Below, piece after piece: positions 25,868 through 36,649 of a stretch of 64,000 nt of DNA (within the stretch, counting starts at the first letter, position 1; every line of letters starts with the position of its first letter). The notes under the pieces are model-generated. The model ran no database searches and was not told the origin of the DNA. It was given only the letters and a program-made list of their open reading frames with translations. Position numbers and translations under genes: made by a program. Source of the stretch: Arctopsyche grandis (Eukaryota > Arthropoda > Insecta > Trichoptera > Hydropsychidae); the NCBI RefSeq assembly GCF_051622035.1, contig NC_135357.1, positions 15,065,001 through 15,129,000 of the forward strand. The letters are read 5' to 3'.

Positions 25868-26033
25868 CAGTGGCGTGCGGTAAAACTCTCTCTCCCCTCG
25901 TCGTACAGCCTCACTTATGTAATTTGCGCGAGCAGGATGCAAGAGTAACAGGCTTTTCCTCCCGTATCCTGCCCGCGCACATTTAGCAAGGCTGTACGAC
26001 AAAAAGAGAGAGAATTTCACCGCACGACACCAG
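25868..26033. mobile_element. Foldback MITE, CAGTGGCGTGCGGT ends
   Basis: Left end CAGTGGCGTGCGGTAAAACT then TCTCCCCTCGTCGTACAGCC; right end reverse-complemented TGGTGTCGTGCGGTGAAATT then TCTCTTTTTGTCGTACAGCC. The arms pair over about 47 bases. The core (GCGCGAGCAGGATGCAAGAG, CAGGCTTTTCCTCCCGTAT) is shared with the different foldback at 45948-46339. No clear target duplication. The CAGTGGCG start suggests hAT mobilisation. Confidence 0.7.
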
Positions 26034-26049
26034 ATATTGTACATAAAAA

Positions 26050-27350
26050 AATTATTATCACTGGAATTTATTTTTTTACTAATTTAATTAAACGGACTTT
26101 TTTTTACTGGCAACGCTATATTTTCGAATTTCCAATAAAGTGCGTTTGTGTCCATAACCTCCTTTTTAGCCTCAAACTGAAAAACTTACTTTACTTATTA
26201 GTGACCTGGTATATTTATATATTATATATTGATTAATTCGTATTGTATCATATTATATGGAAGATAGAAGATGAACAATCTTCTTGAGATAAACAATAAT
26301 TACACTGAGCAACAGAAAATCACGTTTTTACTTACCGGAGCGGATACCCATCAATCTTTACAAAGTTTGGCCTACTGAATTCGAATATGACAATATTTTT
26401 TGTACTCTCGTTTAACAAAAATGAGCGATTAAACAAATGAACAATTATTACAATTATTAAACAAATGAACATTTTTGGCTTTTGCCTTTAGGCATTTTTC
26501 TTTAATTTAAAATCTAGTATTGCTGTCAGATTTTTTTCTATTGATTTTAATTTTTATTGCTCTAAAATACGTATAATTAATTATATATCGAGTTTTCAAG
26601 TAAAATTTATCTTTTTACACATTTTATTATTCGTAACATTATAAGATCATTTCCTTAATCTTTAACTTTACCATTTTATAATACATAATGGCTTAGAAGA
26701 AGAAAAAATTCAAAGATAAATACTGGACTGCAAAATTTGGATCTGGTTGATTTGAATATTAAAAAGGCATTTTTATTAATATGTGATGAATGTCATGGAT
26801 TACTTGACTATTATAAAAGTGAGTTGGAAGCCCGTGAATCGCAACCAATGTTCAACCGTTGCTTACGTCATTTAATAGTAAATAAATTTCAGAGAATGTA
26901 CAAAACAACCCTGTGACGTCAATGATAAAATTAGAGCAATTAGTGACTGTGGATGTTTGTGCGGTCCTGAAAAGATCGCGATTGACCCCCTGCTTGTAAA
27001 GCTCAGGGTGGGGTCTGATTAGGCTATTATTGATAATTCAGACTTATATGATGTCAATTTATTTTCTAGAATAACATACATGAAATAATAATATAATAAT
27101 CAGTATATTGATGTTGAAAATAAATAAATATAAAGAAGTGAATACACAATATATACCCTCAATGTATAATTTATATACGAGTAAATGTACGAGTATTTAT
27201 GTAGATACGTACATATAAGGGTAAATCGAAAATAGCGAATTTTTCGTATTTGTAAATACCTCTAGGTGGAAAGATGTTCTGTATCAAGGCGAATCCTTAA
27301 AAAATAATATAAAAATTCTAAAAATTGTTTCTCACGTCTACTATTTACTA
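26050..27350. other. Intergenic DNA, nothing firm
   Basis: AT-rich. A stretch at 26690-27020 has a less AT-rich part (for example GCGATTGACCCCCTGC) and short broken open frames, perhaps more transposon debris, but no motif was recognised. Confidence 0.35.
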
Positions 27351-28260
27351 ACTAGTTTTATGCCCGTTGAAATTTCGACTGGTGCTTTAGAATTGATACG
27401 TGATTTTAAATAAAGCTACAATATGAATAGTAATACCACTGTTCGACACGAAGAATAGTTCAGAGACGAGATATGACTTTTCTTATATATCTATGCCCAG
27501 TAAACACGAATCTGGTAATAAAAAAAATGATGATTGGCTCGAGATTCGGAGATATGTACATACATATATGTGTTTTTTAAATCACGCGATTTTTCTATAT
27601 CTTGGTGTTGTTCGGTCGATGTCCCAAAATCTGTCAATTTCCTGTTCAAAATGAATATTGGAATCTATAGTCGGGTATTTTATCTTTCATTTGTAGTACA
27701 TTTCAGCTTATAAATCTCTCTAAGAAGTCGTCCAGTTCAAATCAGTTTAGTCTAAAGTCCAGTTCAGTCAAAAGTGTGTATTTTCACTTGGGATTTTTTC
27801 CCACTGTTAATACTATTTTATATTGAGTATTTTCTATTGAAGCATGTTTATTGGGATAGTGTTCTGACCACACGATTTTTTGTTTTCGTTTAAAAGGGTC
27901 AAGTGTGCTGAATTTTAATTTGATAAAATTGTGAGCTAAAAACTGGTACTATTATTTACTCGTATTTACACGAATTGAATTAATAGGAATAATATATTAA
28001 ATTGTCTTTAAATTGTCGTTTATTTTATCGAGGTAAGCCAGTTATCAATAGAATTTTTGTTATTAATCTACAATAATAGTCGAAATATGATTTTTCTTAG
28101 TAGAATTTGTGTTCGAGTTCGACACCGCCGCAAGTCTCGACGAAATGAATTTATACAAAGTTTAAGCTTTTTATCGATTCGTATATATATATATATATAT
28201 ATACACACAAACACTCAGATTAGCCTCTTTATATATATACATATAATAATTATATTATTT
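27351..28260 (+). mobile_element. CTAG-ended element copy with hairpin start and CA/TA tail
   Basis: Starts ACTAGTTTTATGCCCGTTGA then AATTTCGACTGGTGC, an inverted repeat (GTTGAAA/TTTCGAC). Ends in TATATATATATACACACAAA then CAGATTAGCCTCTTTATATA, matching the tail of the 29142 copy (ACACACAGATTACCGTCTTT). The inside has no recognisable protein. Its right boundary is approximate. Confidence 0.55.
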
Positions 28261-28269
28261 TGAAACAAT

Positions 28270-28890
28270 TTTATATTTCGATGAAAATTAATATTTTTTT
28301 ACCTACCAAAATAATCAAAATCTCACTAAGAAGAGATACATTATTCGGAAACTACTTCGAGGGGTCACTAAATTAATTTTTTTATTGTAATTTGTCATGT
28401 TTAAAGAAACAAAATTTTCAAAATTGAACAAAATATTAAATTATTTCAAAATAATATCATTATTAGTCAATAGTAGACGTAAGAAACAATGGTTTAGTAA
28501 CATCGATAATGATTTGGAGATACTGCATTTGGCGTTTAAGGTACGCGCGACAAAGTTTTAGATTTTCGTACATTAGGAATCCTATGATTTAATTTTGTAT
28601 GTAAAATTATTCCATTTATATGATGAAGTGAATGAAAAAAAAATAATACTTAAATGAGCTAGCAGAAGTGCAAATATATTGATTGATTTTTTAGAATTTC
28701 AATATGATATTTTACGGATTTTCCATGATATAGTACATCTTTTCCACCTGCAGGTATTTCCAAATTCTAAAATTCGCTGTTCGCGTTTTACCCTTAAACA
28801 TGTGTATAATATAATGATCATACATACATACATACATAGGTATATAAAAAATAAACAAAAAAAAATATTAGACAAATCATTTCGACCTAA
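28270..28890. other. Intergenic AT-rich DNA
   Basis: No gene or bounded repeat seen. Confidence 0.4.
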
Positions 28891-28898
28891 AATTTTTC

Positions 28899-29025
28899 AG
28901 TTCCGGATCCGGATTCCTGTTTCAGTTCCGGATCCCGATTCCTTTATCAGTTCTGGTTCCGGATCCGGACTCCTATTTCAGTTCCGGATCAGGATTATTT
29001 TTTCAGTTCCGATTCACTTATTATA
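28899..29025. repeat. Tandem repeat with TTCCGGATCCGGATTCC unit
   Basis: Four or five degenerate units of about 28-35 bases built on CAGTTCCGGATCCGGATTCC then a T-rich spacer. A related TTCCGGTTCCGGATTTTTT is at 56811, inside the minus-strand copy of the CTAG-ended family. Confidence 0.75.
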
Positions 29026-29301
29026 CATATAAAAAAAAAATCTCGAGTTCGAATTTTCGCATGATCACAAAACTTCATCTATTGTTATTACGTACATAGA
29101 TAAAGTAAAAACATTCATTTGTGATTGGCTGTCATTAAATACTAGTGTTGGACCCGTTGATTTCAACTGGTGGTTTCGAAAAGGAATTGAAACTTAAAAA
29201 TAAAGTTAAAGATATTGAATCGACTAATTTCGGAAAGAAATTGATGCACGAATTACGAATGACAAATTACGAAGTGATTACGAATTACGAATTTACTTTT
29301 T

Positions 29302-29545
29302 GTGCATCGCCGACGCCTCCGGCACCCCGGGGCCTTCGGCCCCAGCGCCGCCGACGCCTCCGGCGCCCCCAGCGCCCCCAATGCTTTCGGCACCCCGGGG
29401 GCTTCGCCCCCAGCGCCCCCGATGCCTCCGGCACCCCGGGGGCTTCGGCCCCAGCGCCGCCGACGCCTCCGGCGCCCCCAGCACCCCCAATGCCTTCGGC
29501 ACCCCGGAGGCTTCGCCCCCAGCGCCCCCGATGCCTTCGGGGCCT
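29302..29545. repeat. GC-rich minisatellite, 109-bp period
   Basis: Over 70 percent GC by eye in an AT-rich genome. Sub-blocks such as GCCGACGCCTCCGGC, CACCCCGGGGGCTTCG and CCCCAGCGCC recur; the larger unit repeats from 29344 to 29453. Long frames that cross it are a composition effect, not genes. Confidence 0.9.
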
Positions 29546-29880
29546 GAAAAAACTGGAAAAATGAAAAAAATTAAAAAACTGAAAAAATGAAAAAACTGAA
29601 AAAATGAAAAAACTGAAAAAATGAAAAAAATGAAAAAACTGAAAAAATGAAAAAAATGAAAAAACTGAAAAACTGAAAAAATTAAAAAAATTAAAAAACT
29701 GAAAAAAGTGAAAAAACTGAAAAAATGGAAAAAAATGAAAAAACTGAAAAACTGAAAAAAATGAAAAAACTGAAAAAATGAAAAAACTGAAAAAATGAAA
29801 AAAATGAAAATGAAAAAACTGAAAAAATGAAAAAAATGAAAAAACTGAAAATATGAAAAGTATGAAAAGTATGAAAAAAA
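29545..29880. repeat. A-rich tandem array, TGAAAAAACTGAAAAAA unit
   Basis: About 335 bases almost free of pyrimidines except the C/T of the ACTGA and ATGA spacers; unit lengths alternate between about 8 and 9 bases. Confidence 0.9.
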
Positions 29881-30114
29881 AAAAATTTTGTTCCCCATAC
29901 TGGTTGATTCATTATGTTCGGCGAGAGTTAGGACACACACACACACACACACACACAGATTACCGTCTTTATATATATATGATTATTTGTTTTCGATTTT
30001 TTAATTCGATAAATTTTATAAAAAAAAAATGAATTTTTATTATAAGATTAACCATGTTATATCGGGTTATATAATAAAATACCGAGCGAAGCCGGGTAAA
30101 ACCACTAGTATTTT

Positions 30115-31625
30115 ATATTTTTGGAATGTTAAATTTCATATATACAAACATATGTACATTTGAACTCGTATGTACTTATGCGTATACATCTGTATTATAT
30201 TTAGTGGTCAAAACATAAACAATATAAAGAATTTTGAACCCGATGTTTTTCAAGAAAAATACAAACAACATCTTTCAACTGAATTCCTATCGCTCCACAT
30301 GAATCTTCCTAACACCCTGCCAATGTTTCCGTGTGAGATCGTTTGTTGGGTGTCCTGTTTTATTTTTCTCTATTTATTTTTTTTATGTAAAAGAAAATTA
30401 CCTTGAAGGTTGGGTCAATCTAATGTCACTCGGACATGTGAAGTTACATATACATATATGTCCCAGTCTTGAAATACATACATACATACATAGGTAAATA
30501 AAGTTGACTCACATTCGTGTCACGAAATTACAATTTCAGATCGTCGAGCTTTAATATGTCTAGTCTTTTGAATAATGTCATATTATAACATCAAATATGA
30601 TAAAAATCGTAATTTCACATTTTTAACATTTGTAATTGTGCTAATAATATTTTTTAATAGCATTCATTTGTTTATATGTATATGAAAAATTCTTTCAAAA
30701 GCTTGCGAAGAAATAAACTGTTTTTAGGAGAGATTACTTTTCAATATTTTCCTTTATCTTTCTACCAAAGGATTATATGGGAAATAAGAGGAGAGAACAA
30801 GATGAGTTTGCCTCTGAACGACAGCTATACATACATCTCAACACATTGTTTTTTCACACAGAAAGGTTCTAAAAAAGGCGCATACGAGATAAAATCATTT
30901 TTCGGTTCCACATACATTTTTGCGAATCATTGTTTTCAAACATAAATTTAATAAAATCAAATATACATAGATCTCGACTCACTGATGAGCATCTTTATGA
31001 TTGTTTACTAACAGGAATATCATCATACTCTCCTAATTATGAGACAATGCCAAAGATCACACTGACTTTAAGATTGATATTATATTATAATTCTTATATA
31101 ACGTTTCTCTTTATTACAAGGTTTTTATATGTTTCACTTCGCTAATGGTTCAGGCAATATTCCTACATTCCCATTTTCGATTCAGTAAATTTTTGACACT
31201 AATCTAATATAAATTAAGTAACGGATATCACAACTGTTTTATTTTATTTTAAAAAATGTGTTCAGCAAATCAACCGCAAACACATAAGCTCAAAACTCGT
31301 AATAATTGAAATTTACACTAATTTCACGAGACTGAGAATTTGACTAAGAAATTAACCCTAACTGGTCAACAATGGTTTGAATTATCGAATTTTCATATTT
31401 TTTATAATACAAACAGTATTTTAGTTAGATACCATATATAAAAATAATGTATATAGAAAATAAATATTGATACTTTCGTACAATCACAACTCGATTTAAA
31501 TACGTATGTACATACATATTTCATCATCTAAATGTATGTATTTCAAATTCATTGTGTGAATACAATGATAATATCAAACCATTTCGCAAACTCGACAGTA
31601 AAAAGGACAAAAATCAGTACATACG
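30115..31625. other. Intergenic AT-rich DNA
   Basis: No gene recognised. Contains TACATACATACATAGGTAAAT (30478) like 28820 and 62350, a small recurrent motif. Short open frames here have no family features. Confidence 0.4.
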
Positions 31626-31631
31626 CACATA

Positions 31632-31740
<109 letters not shown>

Positions 31741-31875
31741 TTTATGATTTGTAAACATATGCTCATGTCTCAATGTGATAACATTGAAGTCCGCCAGTGA
31801 GGATTTGTGTGTAAGTTGACTATTGATATTGCATCACCCAAGTTGTAATAAATTCCTAGAAGCAAATATTCTAAA

Positions 31876-32349
31876 ATGGTTTCCTTTCAACATTTTTATC
31901 GAAACACCCATCCCAAGAATAATATTACATTTTCATTTTTTTATCATTTTTATATGCTATATTTTGTAAACCAAATCAGTGCAGAATTTCCTTATTCGAT
32001 GTTTTTAACACTCGTTATTCTCAAGATTCGAAGCTTGCAGTTTTACGACTGGGAATATTATTCAAAGGACAAAAAAATCAACAAAAATATTAGCAATTCT
32101 AAAAGTAGCCTATCGGTAATGCTTCCAGAAGCCAAAAAAATATTTAAATTAGCAAAAAAAAGCCATCTTCATAGGAACAAGGTCAAGGAGACCAAACTGA
32201 CAGAAATCTATTCAAAAATTCAAAAAGAAATTAAGCACCCAATAAACTATAATATAAAGCAAAAATTTTATAGTATTTACTATTCATATATGAATGTACA
32301 ATGTGCATATTTGTATATTAGTATACGTACTGTTATACAGTTATTGTAA
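31876..32349 (+). CDS. Unassigned open frame, 157 codons
   Basis: Begins MVSFQHFYRNTHPKN and is not low-complexity. The N-terminal half is hydrophobic and aromatic (TFSFFYHFYMLYF, then PYSMFLTLVILKI; one or two possible membrane spans); the C-terminal half is basic (AKKIFKLAKKSHLHRNK, KETKLTEIYSKIQKE). At about 74 percent AT a stop is expected about every 11-12 codons, so this length is unlikely by chance. The frame stays open eight codons upstream of the ATG. No splice sites, domain or family recognised; it could be a receptor fragment, transposon protein or lineage-specific gene. It adjoins the CTAG-ended element at 32355-32810. Confidence 0.35.
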   Translation: MVSFQHFYRNTHPKNNITFSFFYHFYMLYFVNQISAEFPYSMFLTLVILKIRSLQFYDWEYYSKDKKINKNISNSKSSLSVMLPEAKKIFKLAKKSHLHRNKVKETKLTEIYSKIQKEIKHPINYNIKQKFYSIYYSYMNVQCAYLYISIRTVIQLL

Positions 32350-32354
32350 CTTAA

Positions 32355-32810
32355 ATTGTTGGTTCGTAAATCCGTGACGTCATCGAATAAATGATTCGAT
32401 TCAAAGGATTCGAAGTCCCTGGGGGGGCAGACGCTGGCGGGGGCACAGCCCCTAGGGCTTGGCCTCCAAGGGGCGAAGCCCTAAGAGGCGAAGCCCATAG
32501 GGGGCGAAGCCTCCAAGAGGGCGCTGGGGCCAAACACGCTGGGGGGGACTGCTGAATTCTGGTATACATATAATTTCGAAAGAAACTTATATACATATGT
32601 CTGTATATACATAGGTTTATTTGATCGTGACAGTCAATTTAATAAAAAAAACAAATGAGTATTCAAATAAATTTATATAAAATAAAACCATTCAAATAAA
32701 TTTAATAAAATGTTTACTATTAGATTAGTCATGTTTAAGCGGTTTATATTACAAATACCGAGCGAAGCCGGGTAAATTCTAAAACACTTCGCGTTGCGTC
32801 GTTTTACTAG
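32355..32810 (+). mobile_element. CTAG-ended element, right part with GC-rich block
   Basis: GTGACGTCATCGAATAAATG is shared with 54463-54485; a GC-rich GGGGCGAAGCCCTAAGAGGC block (32415-32550) follows; the end AGATTAGTCATGTTTAAGCG, TACCGAGCGAAGCCGGGTAA and finally TTTTACTAG matches 54697-54773. The left end was not located. The last 35 bases before CTAG differ from the other copies. Confidence 0.6.
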
Positions 32811-32890
32811 CTTAATTGATCAATTAAGATATAGCTAGAGTGTAAGGGTGTAGAGAGTAAGGGTGATGTAAGGGGATGTTGGCCACGGGA

Positions 32891-32990
32891 GTATAAAAAT
32901 AGTCGGAAAATTGGAAAGTTCATCATTTCTACTCTGAGCTTTCATCGGATATCTACTAGCGCACACCATATCAACCGTATACCGTCCTTG
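32891..32990 (+). promoter_or_regulatory. TATA promoter and noncoding first exon, perhaps of ImpL2
   Basis: GAGTATAAAAATAGTCGG at 32889-32906 is a strong TATA box. About 30 bases on, AAGTTCATCATTTCTAC is a plausible start site, and the exon (TCATCGGATATCTACTAGCG and on) ends at CCTTG|GTAAGTAAAT, an almost perfect donor at 32991. There is no ATG in the exon, so it is a 5' UTR exon. The nearest downstream plus-strand coding exon recognised is ImpL2 at 47303, which is preceded by an acceptor; the pairing across 14 kb is inferred. GGTGATGTAAGGGG-like lines just upstream may be regulatory. Confidence 0.6.
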
Positions 32991-32999
32991 GTAAGTAAA

Positions 33000-34036
33000 T
33001 TAACAAATAATAATTCAATAATAAGTGATAAATTTAATATTTAACGTGACAAAGGTGAAAGTTTTTCATTATATATAGAATTTTTAAAAACTGATATAAT
33101 TATTCATTTGCATATTAATCTTCATACGCTGCACAAAGATTTACATTACCTTTAGCTCAAATAAATAAATGGGCGTGACTCGCGTAATCTACTCAAAGCA
33201 ATTTTGTATATTATATTGTACTCCAAACATATGTACACAGAGATTAAGGCCATCAAACATACGTGATATATTCATATTTGATTTTGTTAAGAAAAGTCTA
33301 CGTATGAGCTTATTGTAGAACAAATTATATATCTACGTATGAGATTATTGCAATTACGTATTTCTATGTCGACCCATTTTAATTATTTTTATAAATAAAA
33401 ACAACAATAAGTTCGGCTATAGTAATGAATATCTCTAATTAAATCAATTCCATTATTATGTACGTTTCATTTCATACATATAATCCACGTTTTTCTGTAT
33501 TGGACTTGAATTGAATCCATGTACATACATATATTTACATTGTAAAAATCACGCATTATATATAATGGTGTAATTATTCTTTTCGAAGCAAAAAAGAAAT
33601 CTGAAATTACAAAAAGCCTTAAATTTAATAGGTTATTTGACACCACTTTCGTCATGATGAGATATGGCTTAGCAACGTACAGTATCATATCATATTTAAA
33701 TAAATGGGTAGTCTGAAGTAATTTTTCAACAATATATAGATGTATATCAATAAATACGCATTTATCTATAATACATACATACATATGTATGTATGTACCG
33801 GTAGTATCATTCATAAGGACACACCCAGTTCAGTTGCCAAGTGTTAAATTTTATTATACGAAAAGGGCTCGTCTTATTGACTTGGCGATTAATGTTACGT
33901 TAGACTTTTTACTTTATTTACTATTACGATAATATAATGTTAAAAGATTATCGGCATTATTATCACTACCCAAAAAAAATCCCAATAATCGTTATAAAAC
34001 TGAGACAGTACATATGTATGTAGAAATTCGTACTAT
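33000..34036. other. Intron-like AT-rich DNA
   Basis: No gene seen. A perfect 26-bp palindrome (TACATACATACAT and its complement) lies at 33772-33797. Confidence 0.5.
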
Positions 34037-34044
34037 ATACCTAC

Positions 34045-34944
34045 TAGGGTTTCTGACCCGGGTCGACCCGGGACAGACATTCCCGGGAATTCACGGAATT
34101 TTTATCTCAAATCCCGGGAATTGAATTAAAAAAAATCTTGAAAACATACAACATTTTTACGATTGCACGAAGAGAAATAATAAATCAAATACACAAAGAA
34201 TTGTAAAATATTCTCAACAATTAAAGTATAAAAAAGAAGAAGCCTAAAACTGATTTTTTTAACACAAATTTTAAATAATTCTGATTTTATACCGAACAAA
34301 ACATTCTTTAAATGTTGGAATAAAAGCGAATGTACATATATCCTACAGTGAAACTATTATGAAGCGAGTATATCCTTCTTGTATTGACGATTCCACAATG
34401 GAAGAAACTCTTTTAGATTCGGATGAAGATGAAACAATTGTGTGTTTGACGATGAATGAAGTATTAAATAAGGAGTTATCAAAGACGAATATACAAAATA
34501 ACGTAAATAAAAATTAGCCTCGACTTTAAAAAAGAAATTAAAATATACATGCGGACAGGAGAACAAACCGATAATTTAAAAAAATGTTTTCGTCCCTTTT
34601 AACAATAAAACCAACTTCGACCGAAACTAAAAGAGTTTTTTCCATTGCTAGAAATTTTTGTACCAAATCTAGAATTAGACTTTCGGATTCTCATTTAAAT
34701 ATATTAGTATTCTTAAGAAGCTACTTTAAATAACTTTACTATCATAATTACATTTTTTCGTGTTAATAGATATATTACGTATTGTTTTGTAAATAAATAA
34801 ATATTTTTTTATTAATAAAAAATATATTAAATTCAAAAAACAAATTTTTTACATGCGTCCCGGGATCCCGGGAATCCCGGGAACGATCCCGGGCTCTGTC
34901 CCGTGTCCCGGGAATTGAAAATGTCCGGGAAATCAGAAACCCTA
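34045..34944 (+). mobile_element. hAT transposon, internally deleted, 900 bp, exact target duplication
   Basis: Flanked by an identical 8-bp duplication ATACCTAC (34037-34044 and 34945-34952). Ends are perfect 12-bp inverted repeats, TAGGGTTTCTGA and its complement, followed by many CCCGGGAATTC-type subterminal motifs. Internal frames: 34359 MKRVYPSCIDDSTMEETLLD, and 34584-34733 with SLLTIKPTSTETKRVFSIAR then SRIRLSDSHLNILVFLRSYF, the typical C-terminal dimerisation region of hAT transposases (P-x-S-S/T-x-x-E/K-R-x-F-S). The catalytic part is missing, so it cannot move by itself. Confidence 0.93.
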
Positions 34945-34952
34945 ATACCTAC

Positions 34953-35455
34953 ATACATACATACTACAAAGGAGATTATAAAAAGGAACGTAATTAATTT
35001 CACTTAAGTTTAGAAAATATAAACTTTGGTAAAAACAATTTGCACCCATAACAAATATAATGCACTTTTATTTTGCGATCACTAAAGGCCGGATCCACAG
35101 CGCGCCGTTTATTGTTCAATTGTTGTAAATGCTATTGTTCAATTGTTATAAATGGCAAAATCCATTGTGTGTACTTGTGCGCCGTTCGGTGGCGACACCG
35201 TCGACTGGTCACGTGGACGCCTCACTCTTTTCGGTGCAGTGATGTGTCTCTAACCTCTCTGGATCTGTCAAATCTGAACATATGAATGCCCATCTCTAAA
35301 ATATTTCAGCCTACAAATAAAAATAATGCTCCCTCTCTAAAATAGCTCGCACGACAGATTCGGTGTCCGCCCGGCAAATCAAACATCAAATGGGTTGCCA
35401 ATAGCAAAAATAAATACCGACCCTATCAACCTAATCTTAAATGAATCGGGCCAAG
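34953..35455. other. Intron-like DNA with a small GC-richer repeat
   Basis: 35085-35260 is GC-richer (GCCGGATCCACAGCGCGCC, GGTGGCGACACCGTCGACTG) and its TTATTGTTCAATTGTTGTAA resembles TATTGTTCAAAGGTCGTAA at 60136, so it is probably a MITE fragment. No gene. Confidence 0.4.
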
Positions 35456-35482
35456 CCTAACTTAACCTAACCTAACCTAATC
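35456..35482 (-). repeat. Short interstitial TTAGG telomere-type repeat
   Basis: Five units of CCTAA (one changed to CTTAA) on the plus strand, i.e. TTAGG on the minus strand, the ancestral arthropod telomere unit. Too short to be a telomere. Confidence 0.75.
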
Positions 35483-35696
35483 CTTATATAAATATTTATT
35501 ATAAATTGTTGGCTACTAAGATATTACGATGTGTTTGGATGGATATTACGATGTATGGATTATGAGGAGAGTGGGAATGGACAGAAGTGGGGCGACGAGC
35601 AATCTTCCAACTGTCAAAAATTATAATTTCACCGATAATCAGTAAAAATGTAATTGGATATGATTTCACTGAACTGAAATTAAATTGTTTAGTGGA

Positions 35697-35830
35697 AATT
35701 GTCCAGATCTTAGTGCTAATTTTCCAAATCTTAGTGCAAATTTTCCAAATCTCAGTGCGATCTGTTTAGTGGCAATTGTCCAGATCTTAGTGCAAATTGT
35801 CCAAAGGTTAGTGCAAACTGTTCGAATTTA
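35697..35830. repeat. Tandem repeat, about 20-bp unit
   Basis: Six degenerate copies of AATTGTCCAGATCTTAGTGC (variants AATTTTCCAAATCTTAGTGC, AATTGTCCAAAGGTTAGTGC). Confidence 0.85.
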
Positions 35831-35839
35831 AGTTCCATG

Positions 35840-36380
35840 TACCAAGTATATATTATCTAAAACTAAGTACATTTATATATTCCCTTTATAAAAATTATGA
35901 TTGGCTTTGAAAATTCATTAGATTATCTTTACTTTTAAACACATACGTATGCAGATTATGTTTTAAACCATGAGTACTCGGGTGTGAATTACATTCTTTG
36001 CATATTTTTTTGGGAAATTTAATGAAATGAGATATTTTACGGAATAATTCGACGATAGAACGCCTGCTCGTCTACCACATTAGTCTCTGTCAATTTCAAA
36101 TACAGCATAACACAAAAATATACTAGTCGTTGTTAAAGCGAAAAGGAAAAAAAACTGATAAACATAATTTAAACTTAAAAAAACTGATAAGCTTATAAAC
36201 TTGAATTTGTCTTAACTTTTTTTGCAAAATAGTATCTCCCAGATCGATTCGATTATTGCGAATAAAATCAAGCTTTTGTAGACTCCTGCATAAACGTGTT
36301 TTAGATGTGACGTGAAAGCCCAGACCACACCAGTGTCGAAATCTTCCTATCTACATACATATGTACATGTATCTACTATG
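35840..36380. other. Intron-like AT-rich DNA
   Basis: No gene or repeat recognised. Confidence 0.4.
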
Positions 36381-36640
<260 letters not shown>

Positions 36641-36649
36641 CATTTTACC

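Larger units (their letters stand above)
29142..30108 (+). mobile_element. CTAG-ended element carrying GC-rich and A-rich minisatellites
   Basis: Left end TA|CTAGTGTTGGACCCGTTGAT then TTCAACTGGTGG (hairpin GTTGA/TCAAC). Right end CCGAGCGAAGCCGGGTAAAA then CCACTAG|TA. Both ends are CTAG flanked by TA. Inside: a 109-bp-period GC-rich minisatellite (29302-29545), an A-rich tandem array (29545-29880), then TTCATTATGTTCGGCGAGAG, (CA)n, CAGATTACCGTCTTTATATA. The same GTTCGGYGAGAGTTAGGACA plus (CA)n block is at 56145-56175 on the other strand. No transposase. Class unknown; Helitron-like or TA-inserting MITE are both possible. Confidence 0.6.

Noticed and set aside
29293-29952. 219-codon minus-strand frame, rich in Phe and Gly/Ala
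   Set aside because: It runs through the A-rich array and the GC-rich minisatellite; its length comes from repeat composition, not coding.
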